This document shows positions 1-5,514 of a stretch of DNA of 9,058 nucleotides, piece by piece. This DNA is from CAZMMV01 sp964637035. Its GTDB lineage: Bacteria; Bacillota; Clostridia; Tissierellales; Tissierellaceae. Below the pieces are notes generated by a model. That model was not told the origin of the DNA. It saw nothing but the letters and a program-made list of their open reading frames with translations, and searched no databases. How positions within the stretch are numbered: position 1 is the stretch's first letter; every line of letters begins with the position of its first letter. The stretch lies in assembly GCA_964637035.1 (NCBI GenBank), contig CAZWTU010000062.1, positions 1-9,058 of the forward strand, given 5' to 3'. A program made the translations under genes and the position numbers.

Positions 1-14
1 CTCGGGATGACAGG
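1..14. repeat. Probable end of a dispersed palindromic repeat, cut by window edge
   Basis: The first bases read CTCGGGATGACAGG. This resembles the end of a palindromic intergenic repeat type seen in many bacteria, whose other end reads like TGTCATCCCGAG on the opposite strand. Only one arm is inside the window, so the palindrome cannot be confirmed. It lies beyond the lepA terminator in non-coding sequence, which is where such repeats usually sit. The match is from memory of the family and is short, so this is a tentative call. Confidence 0.3.
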
Positions 15-68
15 TAAGCGGCTTTTTCACAGCTCTCCTACCTTCAAATTCATTTCAAGCTAGCCCAT

Positions 69-119
69 AAAAAAACCTGTAACATCGTGGAAGGATCTTG
101 TCCTTCCAGGGTGCTACAG
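69..119 (-). terminator. Large intrinsic terminator downstream of lepA
   Basis: On the minus strand, 10 bases after the lepA stop codon, CTGTAGCA (119-112) pairs with TGTTACAG (84-77) with one G-U. Inside it, after a mismatched bulge, TGGAAGGA (108-101) pairs perfectly with TCCTTCCA (95-88) around a 5-base loop. A run of seven T follows two bases after the base of the stem. The 16 paired positions and T-run fit a strong rho-independent terminator that closes the lepA transcript. Bases 15-68 beyond it contain no gene that I can see. Confidence 0.85.
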
Positions 120-129
120 ATATTTTATC

Positions 130-1941
130 CTATTTTTCATCATATTTTAAAACAGTTAAAAATGCTTCCTGGGGTACTTCAACGCTTCCTATTTGTCTCA
201 TTCTCTTTTTACCCTCTTTTTGCTTTTCTAATAATTTTTTCTTTCTAGAAATATCTCCACCATAACATTTAGAAAGAACGTCTTTTCTAAGGGCTCTAAT
301 AGTTTCCCTAGCAATTATCTTGTTGCCTATGGCTGCCTGTATAGGAACAGCAAATTGGTGTCTAGGAATTACATCTACCAGCCTTTCCGCTATACTCCTA
401 CCCCTATCATAAGCCTTGTCTTCATGAACAATAAGTGAAAAAGCATCAACTAACTCACCATGTATAAGTATATCTAACTTAGATAACTTAGCTTCTTTAT
501 ATCCTATTAATTCATAGTCTAAGCTAGCATATCCCCTAGTCTTAGATTTCAAAGCATCAAAGAAATCATATATAACTTCGTTTAAAGGCAATTTATAATG
601 AAGTACAACCCTAGTTTCTTCTAGGTACTCCATATTGATAAATTCCCCTCTTTTATTTTGACAAAGTTCCATTATTGTACCAACGTATTCTGTTGGTGCC
701 ATTATATTTGCCTCTACAATAGGCTCTTCCATGAAATCTATTTCCGTTGCATCTGGAAGATTAGAAGGGTTTTGTATCTCCAAAACTTCTCCCGTAGTCA
801 AATGTACCTTATATATAACAGAAGGTGCAGTAGTTATAATACTTAAATCAAATTCTCTTTCTAGTCTTTCCTGAATAATCTCCATGTGCAATAAACCTAA
901 GAAACCACATCTAAATCCAAAACCTAAAGCAGCTGAAGATTCTGGTTCAAAATTTAAAGCAGCATCATTTACATGAAGTTTTTCCAAGGCTTCCCTTACA
1001 CTGTTAAAATCTTCACCTTCAGCAGGGTATATACCTGAGAATACCATAGGTACAACAGTCTTATATCCTGGTAGTGGTTGATCTGTAGGGTTTTCAGCCT
1101 CAGTTATAGTATCTCCTACCCTAGCATCCTTTACTTCCTTTATACTGGCAGTTACATAGCCTACCTCTCCAGCTTGAAGTTCATCCAATGGAATATGCTT
1201 AGAAGTATTGATACCTACTTCAATTACTTCATAAGAATTTCCAGTAGCCATCATTTTAATTTCCATACCTGGCCTTATAGTCCCTTCATAAACCCTAATA
1301 TAAGATGTAACTCCTTTATAAAGATCATAATAGCTATCAAAAATAAGGGCCTTTAGAGGAGCTTTTGGGTCTCCCACTGGTGGAGGTACATTTTCTACTA
1401 TATATTCCAACACTTGATCTATATTTTTCCCTTCCTTTGCAGAAATAAGGGGTGCATTTTCGCAATCTATACCAATTACATCTTCAACTTCTTCCTTAAC
1501 TTCATCAGGCCTTGCACTAGGCAAATCTATTTTATTTATAACAGGTAATATTTCCAAATCTTGATCTAAGGCTAAATATACATTAGCTAAAGTTTGCGCC
1601 TCTATACCTTGAGTAGCATCTACTACAAGTACAGCACCTTCACAAGCTGCCAAAGACCTTGAGACTTCATAAGTAAAGTCTACGTGACCTGGAGTATCTA
1701 TAAGATTTAGTATGTATTCCTCACCATCTTTAGCCTTATAAATCAATCTAACAGCCTTTAATTTAATTGTAATACCTCTTTCCCTTTCCAAATCCATATT
1801 ATCAAGGACCTGACTCTGCATTTCCCTTGAAGTTAACATTCCAGTTTTTTCTATCATTCTGTCAGCCAATGTGGATTTTCCATGATCTATATGGGCTATG
1901 ATTGAAAAGTTTCTAATATTTTCTTGCTTGATTCTTTGCAT
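130..1941 (-). CDS. lepA: Elongation factor 4 (LepA), ribosomal back-translocase GTPase
   Basis: This is a 603-residue translational GTPase that binds the ribosome; LepA/EF4 is proposed to back-translocate stalled ribosomes and to help 30S assembly. All five G motifs are visible: AHIDHGKST (16-24), RGIT (55-58), DTPGH (82-86), NKID (136-139) and SAK (167-169). The C-terminal half carries the LepA-specific end, including KCYGGDISRKKKLLEKQKEG, and lacks EF-G domain IV. Length is normal for the family (about 600). The start is set at ATG 1941 because AGGAGG at 1948-1953 precedes it by six bases; an in-frame TTG at 1965 would have no ribosome binding site. The gene has its own promoter (1980-2008) and a terminator (69-119), so it is probably a single-gene unit. 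In Bacillus lepA follows spoIIP and yqxA; here lepB and an unknown gene lie between. Confidence 0.98.
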   Translation of the reverse strand: MQRIKQENIRNFSIIAHIDHGKSTLADRMIEKTGMLTSREMQSQVLDNMDLERERGITIKLKAVRLIYKAKDGEEYILNLIDTPGHVDFTYEVSRSLAACEGAVLVVDATQGIEAQTLANVYLALDQDLEILPVINKIDLPSARPDEVKEEVEDVIGIDCENAPLISAKEGKNIDQVLEYIVENVPPPVGDPKAPLKALIFDSYYDLYKGVTSYIRVYEGTIRPGMEIKMMATGNSYEVIEVGINTSKHIPLDELQAGEVGYVTASIKEVKDARVGDTITEAENPTDQPLPGYKTVVPMVFSGIYPAEGEDFNSVREALEKLHVNDAALNFEPESSAALGFGFRCGFLGLLHMEIIQERLEREFDLSIITTAPSVIYKVHLTTGEVLEIQNPSNLPDATEIDFMEEPIVEANIMAPTEYVGTIMELCQNKRGEFINMEYLEETRVVLHYKLPLNEVIYDFFDALKSKTRGYASLDYELIGYKEAKLSKLDILIHGELVDAFSLIVHEDKAYDRGRSIAERLVDVIPRHQFAVPIQAAIGNKIIARETIRALRKDVLSKCYGGDISRKKKLLEKQKEGKKRMRQIGSVEVPQEAFLTVLKYDEK

Positions 1942-1947
1942 TTTTTT

Positions 1948-1953
1948 CCTCCT
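1948..1953 (-). promoter_or_regulatory. lepA ribosome binding site (decides start)
   Basis: A perfect AGGAGG lies six bases before ATG 1941 and excludes the upstream in-frame TTG at 1965. The first A of this site is also the last base of a 15-base inverted repeat (TCTTGA, loop ATT, TCAAGA; 1953-1967) that could fold in the leader. Confidence 0.9.
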
Positions 1954-1979
1954 CTTGAAATTCAAGATAACTCTAGATA

Positions 1980-2008
1980 ATTATAGCAAATAAAACCTAT
2001 TATGTAAA
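1980..2008 (-). promoter_or_regulatory. Sigma-A-type promoter of lepA, extended -10
   Basis: On the minus strand, TTTACA (2008-2003, 5 of 6 to consensus) is followed by a 17-base spacer and a perfect TATAAT (1985-1980), preceded by TGC as an extended -10. The expected start is near 1973, giving a leader of about 30 bases before ATG 1941. The -35 box begins only four bases after the terminator-like T-run of the upstream 90-residue gene. Confidence 0.8.
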
Positions 2009-2009
2009 A

Positions 2010-2282
2010 CTAAAAAAGACCAGAAAGCCGGCCTTTAAGGATTTTTTTTATTTCTTTAAAATCAAAAATATAGGATTCACCAAAAATATCTATTTTATTG
2101 GAATTTAAATTAAACCTTACAATGTTTGGATTATCTATACAATCTAATTCTACAATAGTTTCATTGACCATTTCAATACCTATTATTAATAAAACTATAA
2201 TTATCAATATAAGAAAAGATTTAAATCTCCTAATCCATCTCTCTTTTCTCCGTCTTTTATTCTTTTCTAACCTGGTCTCCAT
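2010..2282 (-). CDS. Unknown 90-residue single-pass membrane protein
   Basis: I do not recognise this protein. It opens with a highly basic stretch (residues 5-20, many K and R), followed by one hydrophobic segment (about 22-39, FLILIIIVLLIIGI core). It ends with a roughly 50-residue polar tail containing IVELDCIDNPNIVRFNLNSN and FGESYIFDFKEIKKIL. The basic-then-hydrophobic order predicts a cytoplasmic N-terminus with the tail outside. There is a single cysteine (C48). ATG 2282 is preceded by GGGTGAT at good spacing, so the gene looks translated. It occupies the slot held by yqxA between spoIIP and lepA in Bacillus, but I see no clear likeness to YqxA. It has its own strong promoter (2322-2350), and its last eight codons (KGRLSGLF) coincide with a terminator hairpin. 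A real gene is likely; its function is unknown. Confidence 0.8.
   Translation of the reverse strand: METRLEKNKRRRKERWIRRFKSFLILIIIVLLIIGIEMVNETIVELDCIDNPNIVRFNLNSNKIDIFGESYIFDFKEIKKILKGRLSGLF
2012..2036 (-). terminator. Intrinsic terminator inside the end of the 90-residue gene
   Basis: On the minus strand, AAAGGCCGG (2036-2028) pairs with CTGGTCTTT (2023-2015) around a CTTT loop. This is nine pairs including two G-U, and it runs straight into six T (2017-2012). The hairpin is made entirely of the final eight sense codons of the upstream gene, and the T-run ends at the first base of its TAG stop. The shape fits a rho-independent terminator of moderate strength; it separates this unit from the lepA promoter immediately downstream. 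Confidence 0.7.
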
Positions 2283-2321
2283 TATATATCACCCAGATTA
2301 TTTTATCCAGTTTTTGTAAAT

Positions 2322-2350
2322 ATTATACAGATATTAATCTAATTTGCCAA
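2322..2350 (-). promoter_or_regulatory. Sigma-A-type promoter of the 90-residue membrane protein gene
   Basis: On the minus strand, TTGGCA (2350-2345, 5 of 6 to consensus) is separated by 17 bases from a perfect TATAAT (2327-2322). It overlaps the last codons of lepB. The expected start near 2315 gives a leader of about 33 bases. By sequence it is one of the best vegetative promoters in the window. Confidence 0.75.
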
Positions 2351-2882
2351 ATTCCTTATTTACGGGAAAATATCTAAAACCAGTTATACCCTTTACATCC
2401 TTTTTAGAAATATAGCCAAAATACCTAGAATCCTTACTAGCCCCTTCATTCCTGTTGTCACCAAGTACAAACAAATAATCCTCAGGAATTTCCCAATAAG
2501 TCTCTTTATAAGTATGAGTATATGAGCCTTCCTCTATATAATCTTCATACAGTAATTCTCCATTTACATAAACATCACCAGATTCAATCTCCACAATATC
2601 TCCTCCAATACCTATAACCCTTTTAATATAATCCTTTTTTGGAGAATCCGGAGCTTTTATTATAACTATATCTCCCCTTTTGGGAGTAGAGAAATATAAG
2701 GTTATTTTATTGGCAAAAAGCCTATCCTTTTCATGTAAAGTAGGATACATTGAATTTCCTAAAACATAAGTAGTGTTAAATATAAAAGTCTTAATAAATA
2801 GTGCAATAAGAATTGCAGCTACAATACTTTTTACCCATTCAATTGATTCGCTCTTTTCTTCTTTTTTTTCATTTTCATCCAT
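2334..2882 (-). CDS. lepB: Type I signal peptidase
   Basis: This membrane-bound serine protease removes signal peptides from exported proteins at the outer face of the membrane. The 182 residues match the short Gram-positive SipS-like form with one N-terminal anchor (about 17-36) after an acidic and basic leader. The catalytic serine is S44 in GNSMYPTL (42-49), and the general-base lysine is K87 in DYIKRVIG. The C-terminal box is present as GDNR (141-144) and SKDSR (149-153), with two more residues between them than in the common GDNRNNSxDSR form; I recall similar spacing in other clostridial enzymes. ATG 2882 follows GGAGG at good distance. It has its own sigma-A-type promoter in the short gap after spoIIP. 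It is not part of the Bacillus version of this cluster, so its presence here is a lineage-specific arrangement. Confidence 0.97.
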   Translation of the reverse strand: MDENEKKEEKSESIEWVKSIVAAILIALFIKTFIFNTTYVLGNSMYPTLHEKDRLFANKITLYFSTPKRGDIVIIKAPDSPKKDYIKRVIGIGGDIVEIESGDVYVNGELLYEDYIEEGSYTHTYKETYWEIPEDYLFVLGDNRNEGASKDSRYFGYISKKDVKGITGFRYFPVNKEFGKLD

Positions 2883-2913
2883 AACTATTCCTCCAATTAA
2901 AACTAATAGTATT

Positions 2914-2941
2914 ATTATATCACTTTCAGTAAACTTTACAA
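2914..2941 (-). promoter_or_regulatory. Sigma-A-type promoter of lepB, extended -10
   Basis: On the minus strand, TTGTAA (2941-2936, 4 of 6) is followed by a 16-base spacer and a perfect TATAAT (2919-2914), preceded by TGA as an extended -10. The expected start near 2907 leaves about 25 bases to the lepB ATG. No terminator is visible between spoIIP and this promoter, so read-through from spoIIP is also possible. Confidence 0.7.
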
Positions 2942-2945
2942 ATAT

Positions 2946-4040
2946 TTATTCATTAATTAAACCATCAAATGCATAAGACAAGACTTCAGCAACTAATTTT
3001 GTCCCTTCCCTAACCTCTTCTAAGTCATTAAAATGATAGCCCATTTCAATCAAAGCCGAGTAATCAGATAAATGTTGATTATACTTACCTATGGGCTTTA
3101 TTATTATTTGAGTACATAGGCCAGGATATATACTATCAGAAACCGCCTTAATATACTTTGCAAAATTTAGTACTTCCTCTTTATTTGGACTGTCTGGCCC
3201 TACAACTAGGGAAAAAGTAGCAAGAGTTTTACCATTTATCACTGTCCTTGACTCCTTTTTTATTCTCTCTATGGCAGGTGAATCATTTGCAATAGCATTT
3301 CTATGTATATCTAAAAAGAAATTTAAATTATCAGATTTTTCTTTTTCAGTATTTACTGTATTTAAACTTCTAGAATAACTTTTATTATAGGAAGGCAAGT
3401 CATGGATAATATCACTGTGATTTACCTTGTGTCCATTGGCTTCTAATACTGTGGCCATTATATCCCCTAAACCAACTACATTATCATCCCTATTAGAAGT
3501 TCGATAATTTTCCTTTGCAAAATGATTAAAAGATTCTGTTGCGTGAGTGTGGTACATAAGTATGTAGGGATCATCCCTCTTGACGGAAATCTTTTTTACA
3601 CCTATAGGGTCAGGAATGTTTTCAACACTAGCCACCCCTCCAGAATCCTTTATTATTATAAGACTTTCATATTCATGTAAATTCTTGATGATAATATCAT
3701 TTACACTGGGAGCCTCTTTTTCTATGTCTGCCTTATATTCATGATCATCTTCCTTTGAAATATCTGTAGAAACAATAATATCATCTTTTCCTTTTACAAT
3801 AGAAGAAAAAGCCCTGGCAAATGACTTAAAAAATTCCAAAGTGCCCTCCAAAGAATCATCTAGGTTGGCAAAAATATTTGTTTTTTCTTTATCTATATTC
3901 ATAGGGTCTTTGTAATTTTTATAAGCACCAATACCTATGGCTCCAAAATTTAAAAGAACTAAGCAGGCCAAAGCCATAATTACATAATCTATCTTATAAA
4001 TATTTCTCTTATTAATATTTCTCTTTTTCTTCTTCCTCAT
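2946..4040 (-). CDS. spoIIP: Stage II sporulation protein P, engulfment peptidoglycan hydrolase
   Basis: SpoIIP is a membrane-anchored N-acetylmuramoyl-L-alanine amidase and endopeptidase. It works with SpoIID and SpoIIM to degrade septal peptidoglycan during engulfment of the forespore. The 364-residue protein has a basic N-terminus, one membrane segment (about 18-38), a variable linker to about 150, and then the catalytic domain. Family motifs are clear: YILMYHTHATESF (159-171, H164, H166 and E169 as likely metal or catalytic residues), FFLDIHRNA (241-249, H246) and NQHLSDYSALIEMGYHFN (321-338, E332). ATG 4040 is chosen because AGGAGG (4047-4052) lies six bases before it; an upstream TTG at 4055 overlaps the ribosome binding site. 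The gene lies 77 bases after gpr with a sigma-E-like promoter in the gap, matching its mother-cell expression in Bacillus. Confidence 0.96.
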   Translation of the reverse strand: MRKKKKRNINKRNIYKIDYVIMALACLVLLNFGAIGIGAYKNYKDPMNIDKEKTNIFANLDDSLEGTLEFFKSFARAFSSIVKGKDDIIVSTDISKEDDHEYKADIEKEAPSVNDIIIKNLHEYESLIIIKDSGGVASVENIPDPIGVKKISVKRDDPYILMYHTHATESFNHFAKENYRTSNRDDNVVGLGDIMATVLEANGHKVNHSDIIHDLPSYNKSYSRSLNTVNTEKEKSDNLNFFLDIHRNAIANDSPAIERIKKESRTVINGKTLATFSLVVGPDSPNKEEVLNFAKYIKAVSDSIYPGLCTQIIIKPIGKYNQHLSDYSALIEMGYHFNDLEEVREGTKLVAEVLSYAFDGLINE

Positions 4041-4046
4041 ATTTAT

Positions 4047-4052
4047 CCTCCT
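4047..4052 (-). promoter_or_regulatory. spoIIP ribosome binding site (decides start)
   Basis: AGGAGG sits six bases before ATG 4040. The longer frame opening at TTG 4055 would include this site inside its first codons, so it is rejected. Confidence 0.9.
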
Positions 4053-4073
4053 CAATAAAGCTTCTAATATATA

Positions 4074-4102
4074 AATATATTCTTATGGAAAAACAAATAT
4101 GA
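4074..4102 (-). promoter_or_regulatory. Candidate sigma-E promoter of spoIIP
   Basis: On the minus strand, TCATATT (4102-4096) matches the sigma-E -35 pattern KMATATT completely. After a 14-base spacer comes AATATATT (4081-4074), which matches CATAYANT except at the first base. The expected start is near 4066, about 26 bases before the ATG. spoIIP is a sigma-E gene in Bacillus subtilis, which supports the call, but the surrounding DNA is very AT-rich, so chance matches are easy. Confidence 0.5.
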
Positions 4103-4117
4103 GGAAAATTATAATAA

Positions 4118-5092
4118 TTATTTTATATAACGGTTTACATCCATTAAGTCAATACCGGGATGGAGGGCCATATTTAACCCATTGGCAATTATAATGGACA
4201 AATCATCTATTAAAACATCTATATCAGTAGGAGTAACTATCAAATTTTTATTATAGGGACTTAAGACATCTTGTATCAAAGAATATTTTTCCTGGGATGA
4301 AAGTTTAGATAATATATTATAAAACTCTTCTCCTTCATGGGTTTCTTCCTTAAGGTCATGGATAATCATATCTAGTGTGTCATTTACAATAGTAGCTGCA
4401 TCTACAACAGTTGGTACACCTATGGCTATAACTGGTATACCTAAAGTCTCTTCATTGATTGCCATCCTATTGTTTCCTACACCACCACCTGGATTTATTC
4501 CAGTGTCAGATAGCTGTATAGTAGTAGATACCCTATCCATTTTTCTAGAAGCTAGGGCATCTACAGCAACTAAAATATCTGGCTTTACCTTATCAACAAT
4601 TCCCTTAACTATTTCCAAAGTCTCTATACCTGTTATACCCATAACACCTGGAGACATGGCCGCCACATTTGCAACGGTCTCATCTTCTTCCTTGTTATAA
4701 TTTACAAAGTACTGTCTAGTAACCAATACCCTATCCACAACCTTTGGACCCAGTGCATCAGGAGTAATATGCCAGTTTCCCAGACCAATAATAAGTATTT
4801 TATTGTTTTTATATTTTTCTCCTAATAACTTTATTTCCTTAGCTAAAACCTGGGATATTTCATCCTTTAAATCCTCATCGGACTTAGTCAAGGCCGGTAC
4901 ATCTATAGTAATATAGCTGCCAATGGGTTTGCTTAAGTTTTCACTACCAACCCTATCTAAAACTCTTATCCTAGTAATAGAATAGTTTTCTTCTTCCTCA
5001 ACCTCCATATCTACACCTGAGGAGTCCTCTTTATTAATCTCTTTATATAGGTCCCTATTTTCAACTGCTAAATCTGTTCTAATATTAAACAA
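4118..5092 (-). CDS. gpr: Germination protease GPR (A25 aspartic-type), zymogen
   Basis: GPR cleaves small acid-soluble spore proteins in the core at germination; it is made as an inactive zymogen in the forespore and matures by self-cleavage. The 324-residue protein carries the family blocks IRTDLAVE (4-11), GLGNWHITPDALGPK (103-117), PGVMGITGIET (148-158), VAVDALASR (175-183), SDTGINPGGGVGN (195-207) and ETLGIPVIAIGVPTVVDA (215-232). By alignment from memory with the Bacillus megaterium enzyme (D127 and D193), D112 and D178 are the catalytic aspartates. The prosegment before the processing site in RTD-LAVE would be only seven residues. The start is TTG 5092, preceded by AAAGGAG at seven bases; no ATG lies early enough to keep the conserved N-terminus. 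It diverges from rpsT. I could not find a convincing sigma-G promoter in the 130-base gap. Confidence 0.97.
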   Translation of the reverse strand: MFNIRTDLAVENRDLYKEINKEDSSGVDMEVEEEENYSITRIRVLDRVGSENLSKPIGSYITIDVPALTKSDEDLKDEISQVLAKEIKLLGEKYKNNKILIIGLGNWHITPDALGPKVVDRVLVTRQYFVNYNKEEDETVANVAAMSPGVMGITGIETLEIVKGIVDKVKPDILVAVDALASRKMDRVSTTIQLSDTGINPGGGVGNNRMAINEETLGIPVIAIGVPTVVDAATIVNDTLDMIIHDLKEETHEGEEFYNILSKLSSQEKYSLIQDVLSPYNKNLIVTPTDIDVLIDDLSIIIANGLNMALHPGIDLMDVNRYIK

Positions 5093-5163
5093 TATAATTC
5101 TCCTTTCAAAATATAAATGATTTTATTTATTTATATTTTTCTCCATTATAATCTTAATTATCC

Positions 5164-5192
5164 TTGCAATTTGTAGTTCTTCATGATAAAAT
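5164..5192 (+). promoter_or_regulatory. Sigma-A-type promoter of rpsT, extended -10
   Basis: TTGCAA (5164-5169) is followed by a 17-base spacer and TAAAAT (5187-5192), preceded by TGA as an extended -10. The expected start near 5199 leaves a leader of only about 24 bases before the TTG start, mostly occupied by the ribosome binding site. Confidence 0.75.
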
Positions 5193-5208
5193 TATTTTGT
5201 TAGACTAT

Positions 5209-5214
5209 AGGAGG
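5209..5214 (+). promoter_or_regulatory. rpsT ribosome binding site (decides TTG start)
   Basis: AGGAGG followed by TGA is a near-perfect anti-16S match. It lies eight bases before TTG 5223 and includes the G of an upstream in-frame GTG (5214), which therefore cannot be the start. Confidence 0.9.
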
Positions 5215-5222
5215 TGAATACT

Positions 5223-5486
5223 TTGGCAAATATTAAATCTGCTGAGAAAAGAATTTTAACAACTGCTAAGAAAACAGCTATTAATAAAAAGAAGAAATCA
5301 GAGCTTAAAACATATATGAGAAAGTTTGATGTTGCTATTGAGAATGGTAATGTAGAAGAAGCTCAAACTCTACTTAAAGCTATTGACAAGAAATTAAAAA
5401 GAGCTGCCCTTAACAATCTTATTCACAAGAATAATGCTTCCAGGAAAGTTAGTAAATTAAGAAAAAAATTAAATAATGCAATGTAA
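5223..5486 (+). CDS. rpsT: 30S ribosomal protein S20
   Basis: S20 is a small, very basic primary 16S rRNA-binding protein of the 30S subunit. The 87 residues begin MANIKSAEKRI, the standard S20 opening, and form the expected Lys/Arg-rich helical bundle through to KVSKLRKKLNNAM. The start is TTG 5223: it gives the canonical N-terminus and has AGGAGG eight bases upstream, whereas GTG 5214 would add three residues and overlap the ribosome binding site. A UUG start is also used by E. coli rpsT, where it is tied to autoregulation by S20. It is the only plus-strand gene, has its own promoter (5164-5192), and ends in a terminator shared with convergent holA. The same position between holA and gpr is conserved in Bacillus. 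Confidence 0.98.
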   Translation: MANIKSAEKRILTTAKKTAINKKKKSELKTYMRKFDVAIENGNVEEAQTLLKAIDKKLKRAALNNLIHKNNASRKVSKLRKKLNNAM

Positions 5487-5514
5487 AAAAAACTTCGGCT
5501 ATCCGAAGTTTTTT
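5487..5514. terminator. Bidirectional terminator shared by rpsT and holA
   Basis: AAAAAACTTCGG (5487-5498) pairs perfectly with CCGAAGTTTTTT (5503-5514) around a CTAT loop. The A-run on one side and T-run on the other make it work in both directions: it follows the rpsT stop directly on the plus strand and overlaps the holA stop codon (5513-5515) on the minus strand. Confidence 0.93.

Noticed and set aside
24..44. On the minus strand AAGGTAGGAGAGC, similar to a short piece of 23S rRNA.
   Set aside because: Only about a dozen bases match and the flanks do not continue the rRNA, so there is no sign of an rRNA fragment or other RNA gene.
658..1356. Two plus-strand open frames (62 and 92 codons) opposite lepA.
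   Set aside because: They lie fully inside the strongly conserved lepA frame, their products are Tyr/Cys/Ile-rich as expected from an antisense reading, and no initiation signals are present.
4104..4125. AT-rich near-palindrome between gpr and spoIIP as a gpr terminator.
   Set aside because: The arms are only A and T with imperfect pairing and no GC stem, so it would be a very weak terminator; gpr may read into spoIIP.
4377..4700. A 107-residue open frame on the plus strand, opposite gpr.
   Set aside because: It is a mirror of the conserved gpr coding frame; it has no ribosome binding site or promoter and a low-complexity hydrophobic product.
5093..5163. A promoter for gpr: TATAAT on the minus strand at 5150-5145, and CATTTAT at 5128-5122 as a possible sigma-G -10.
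   Set aside because: Neither has an acceptable -35 at the right distance (CAAATT for the first; the second matches the CATWHTA pattern in only five positions). In this AT-rich gap they are not separable from chance.
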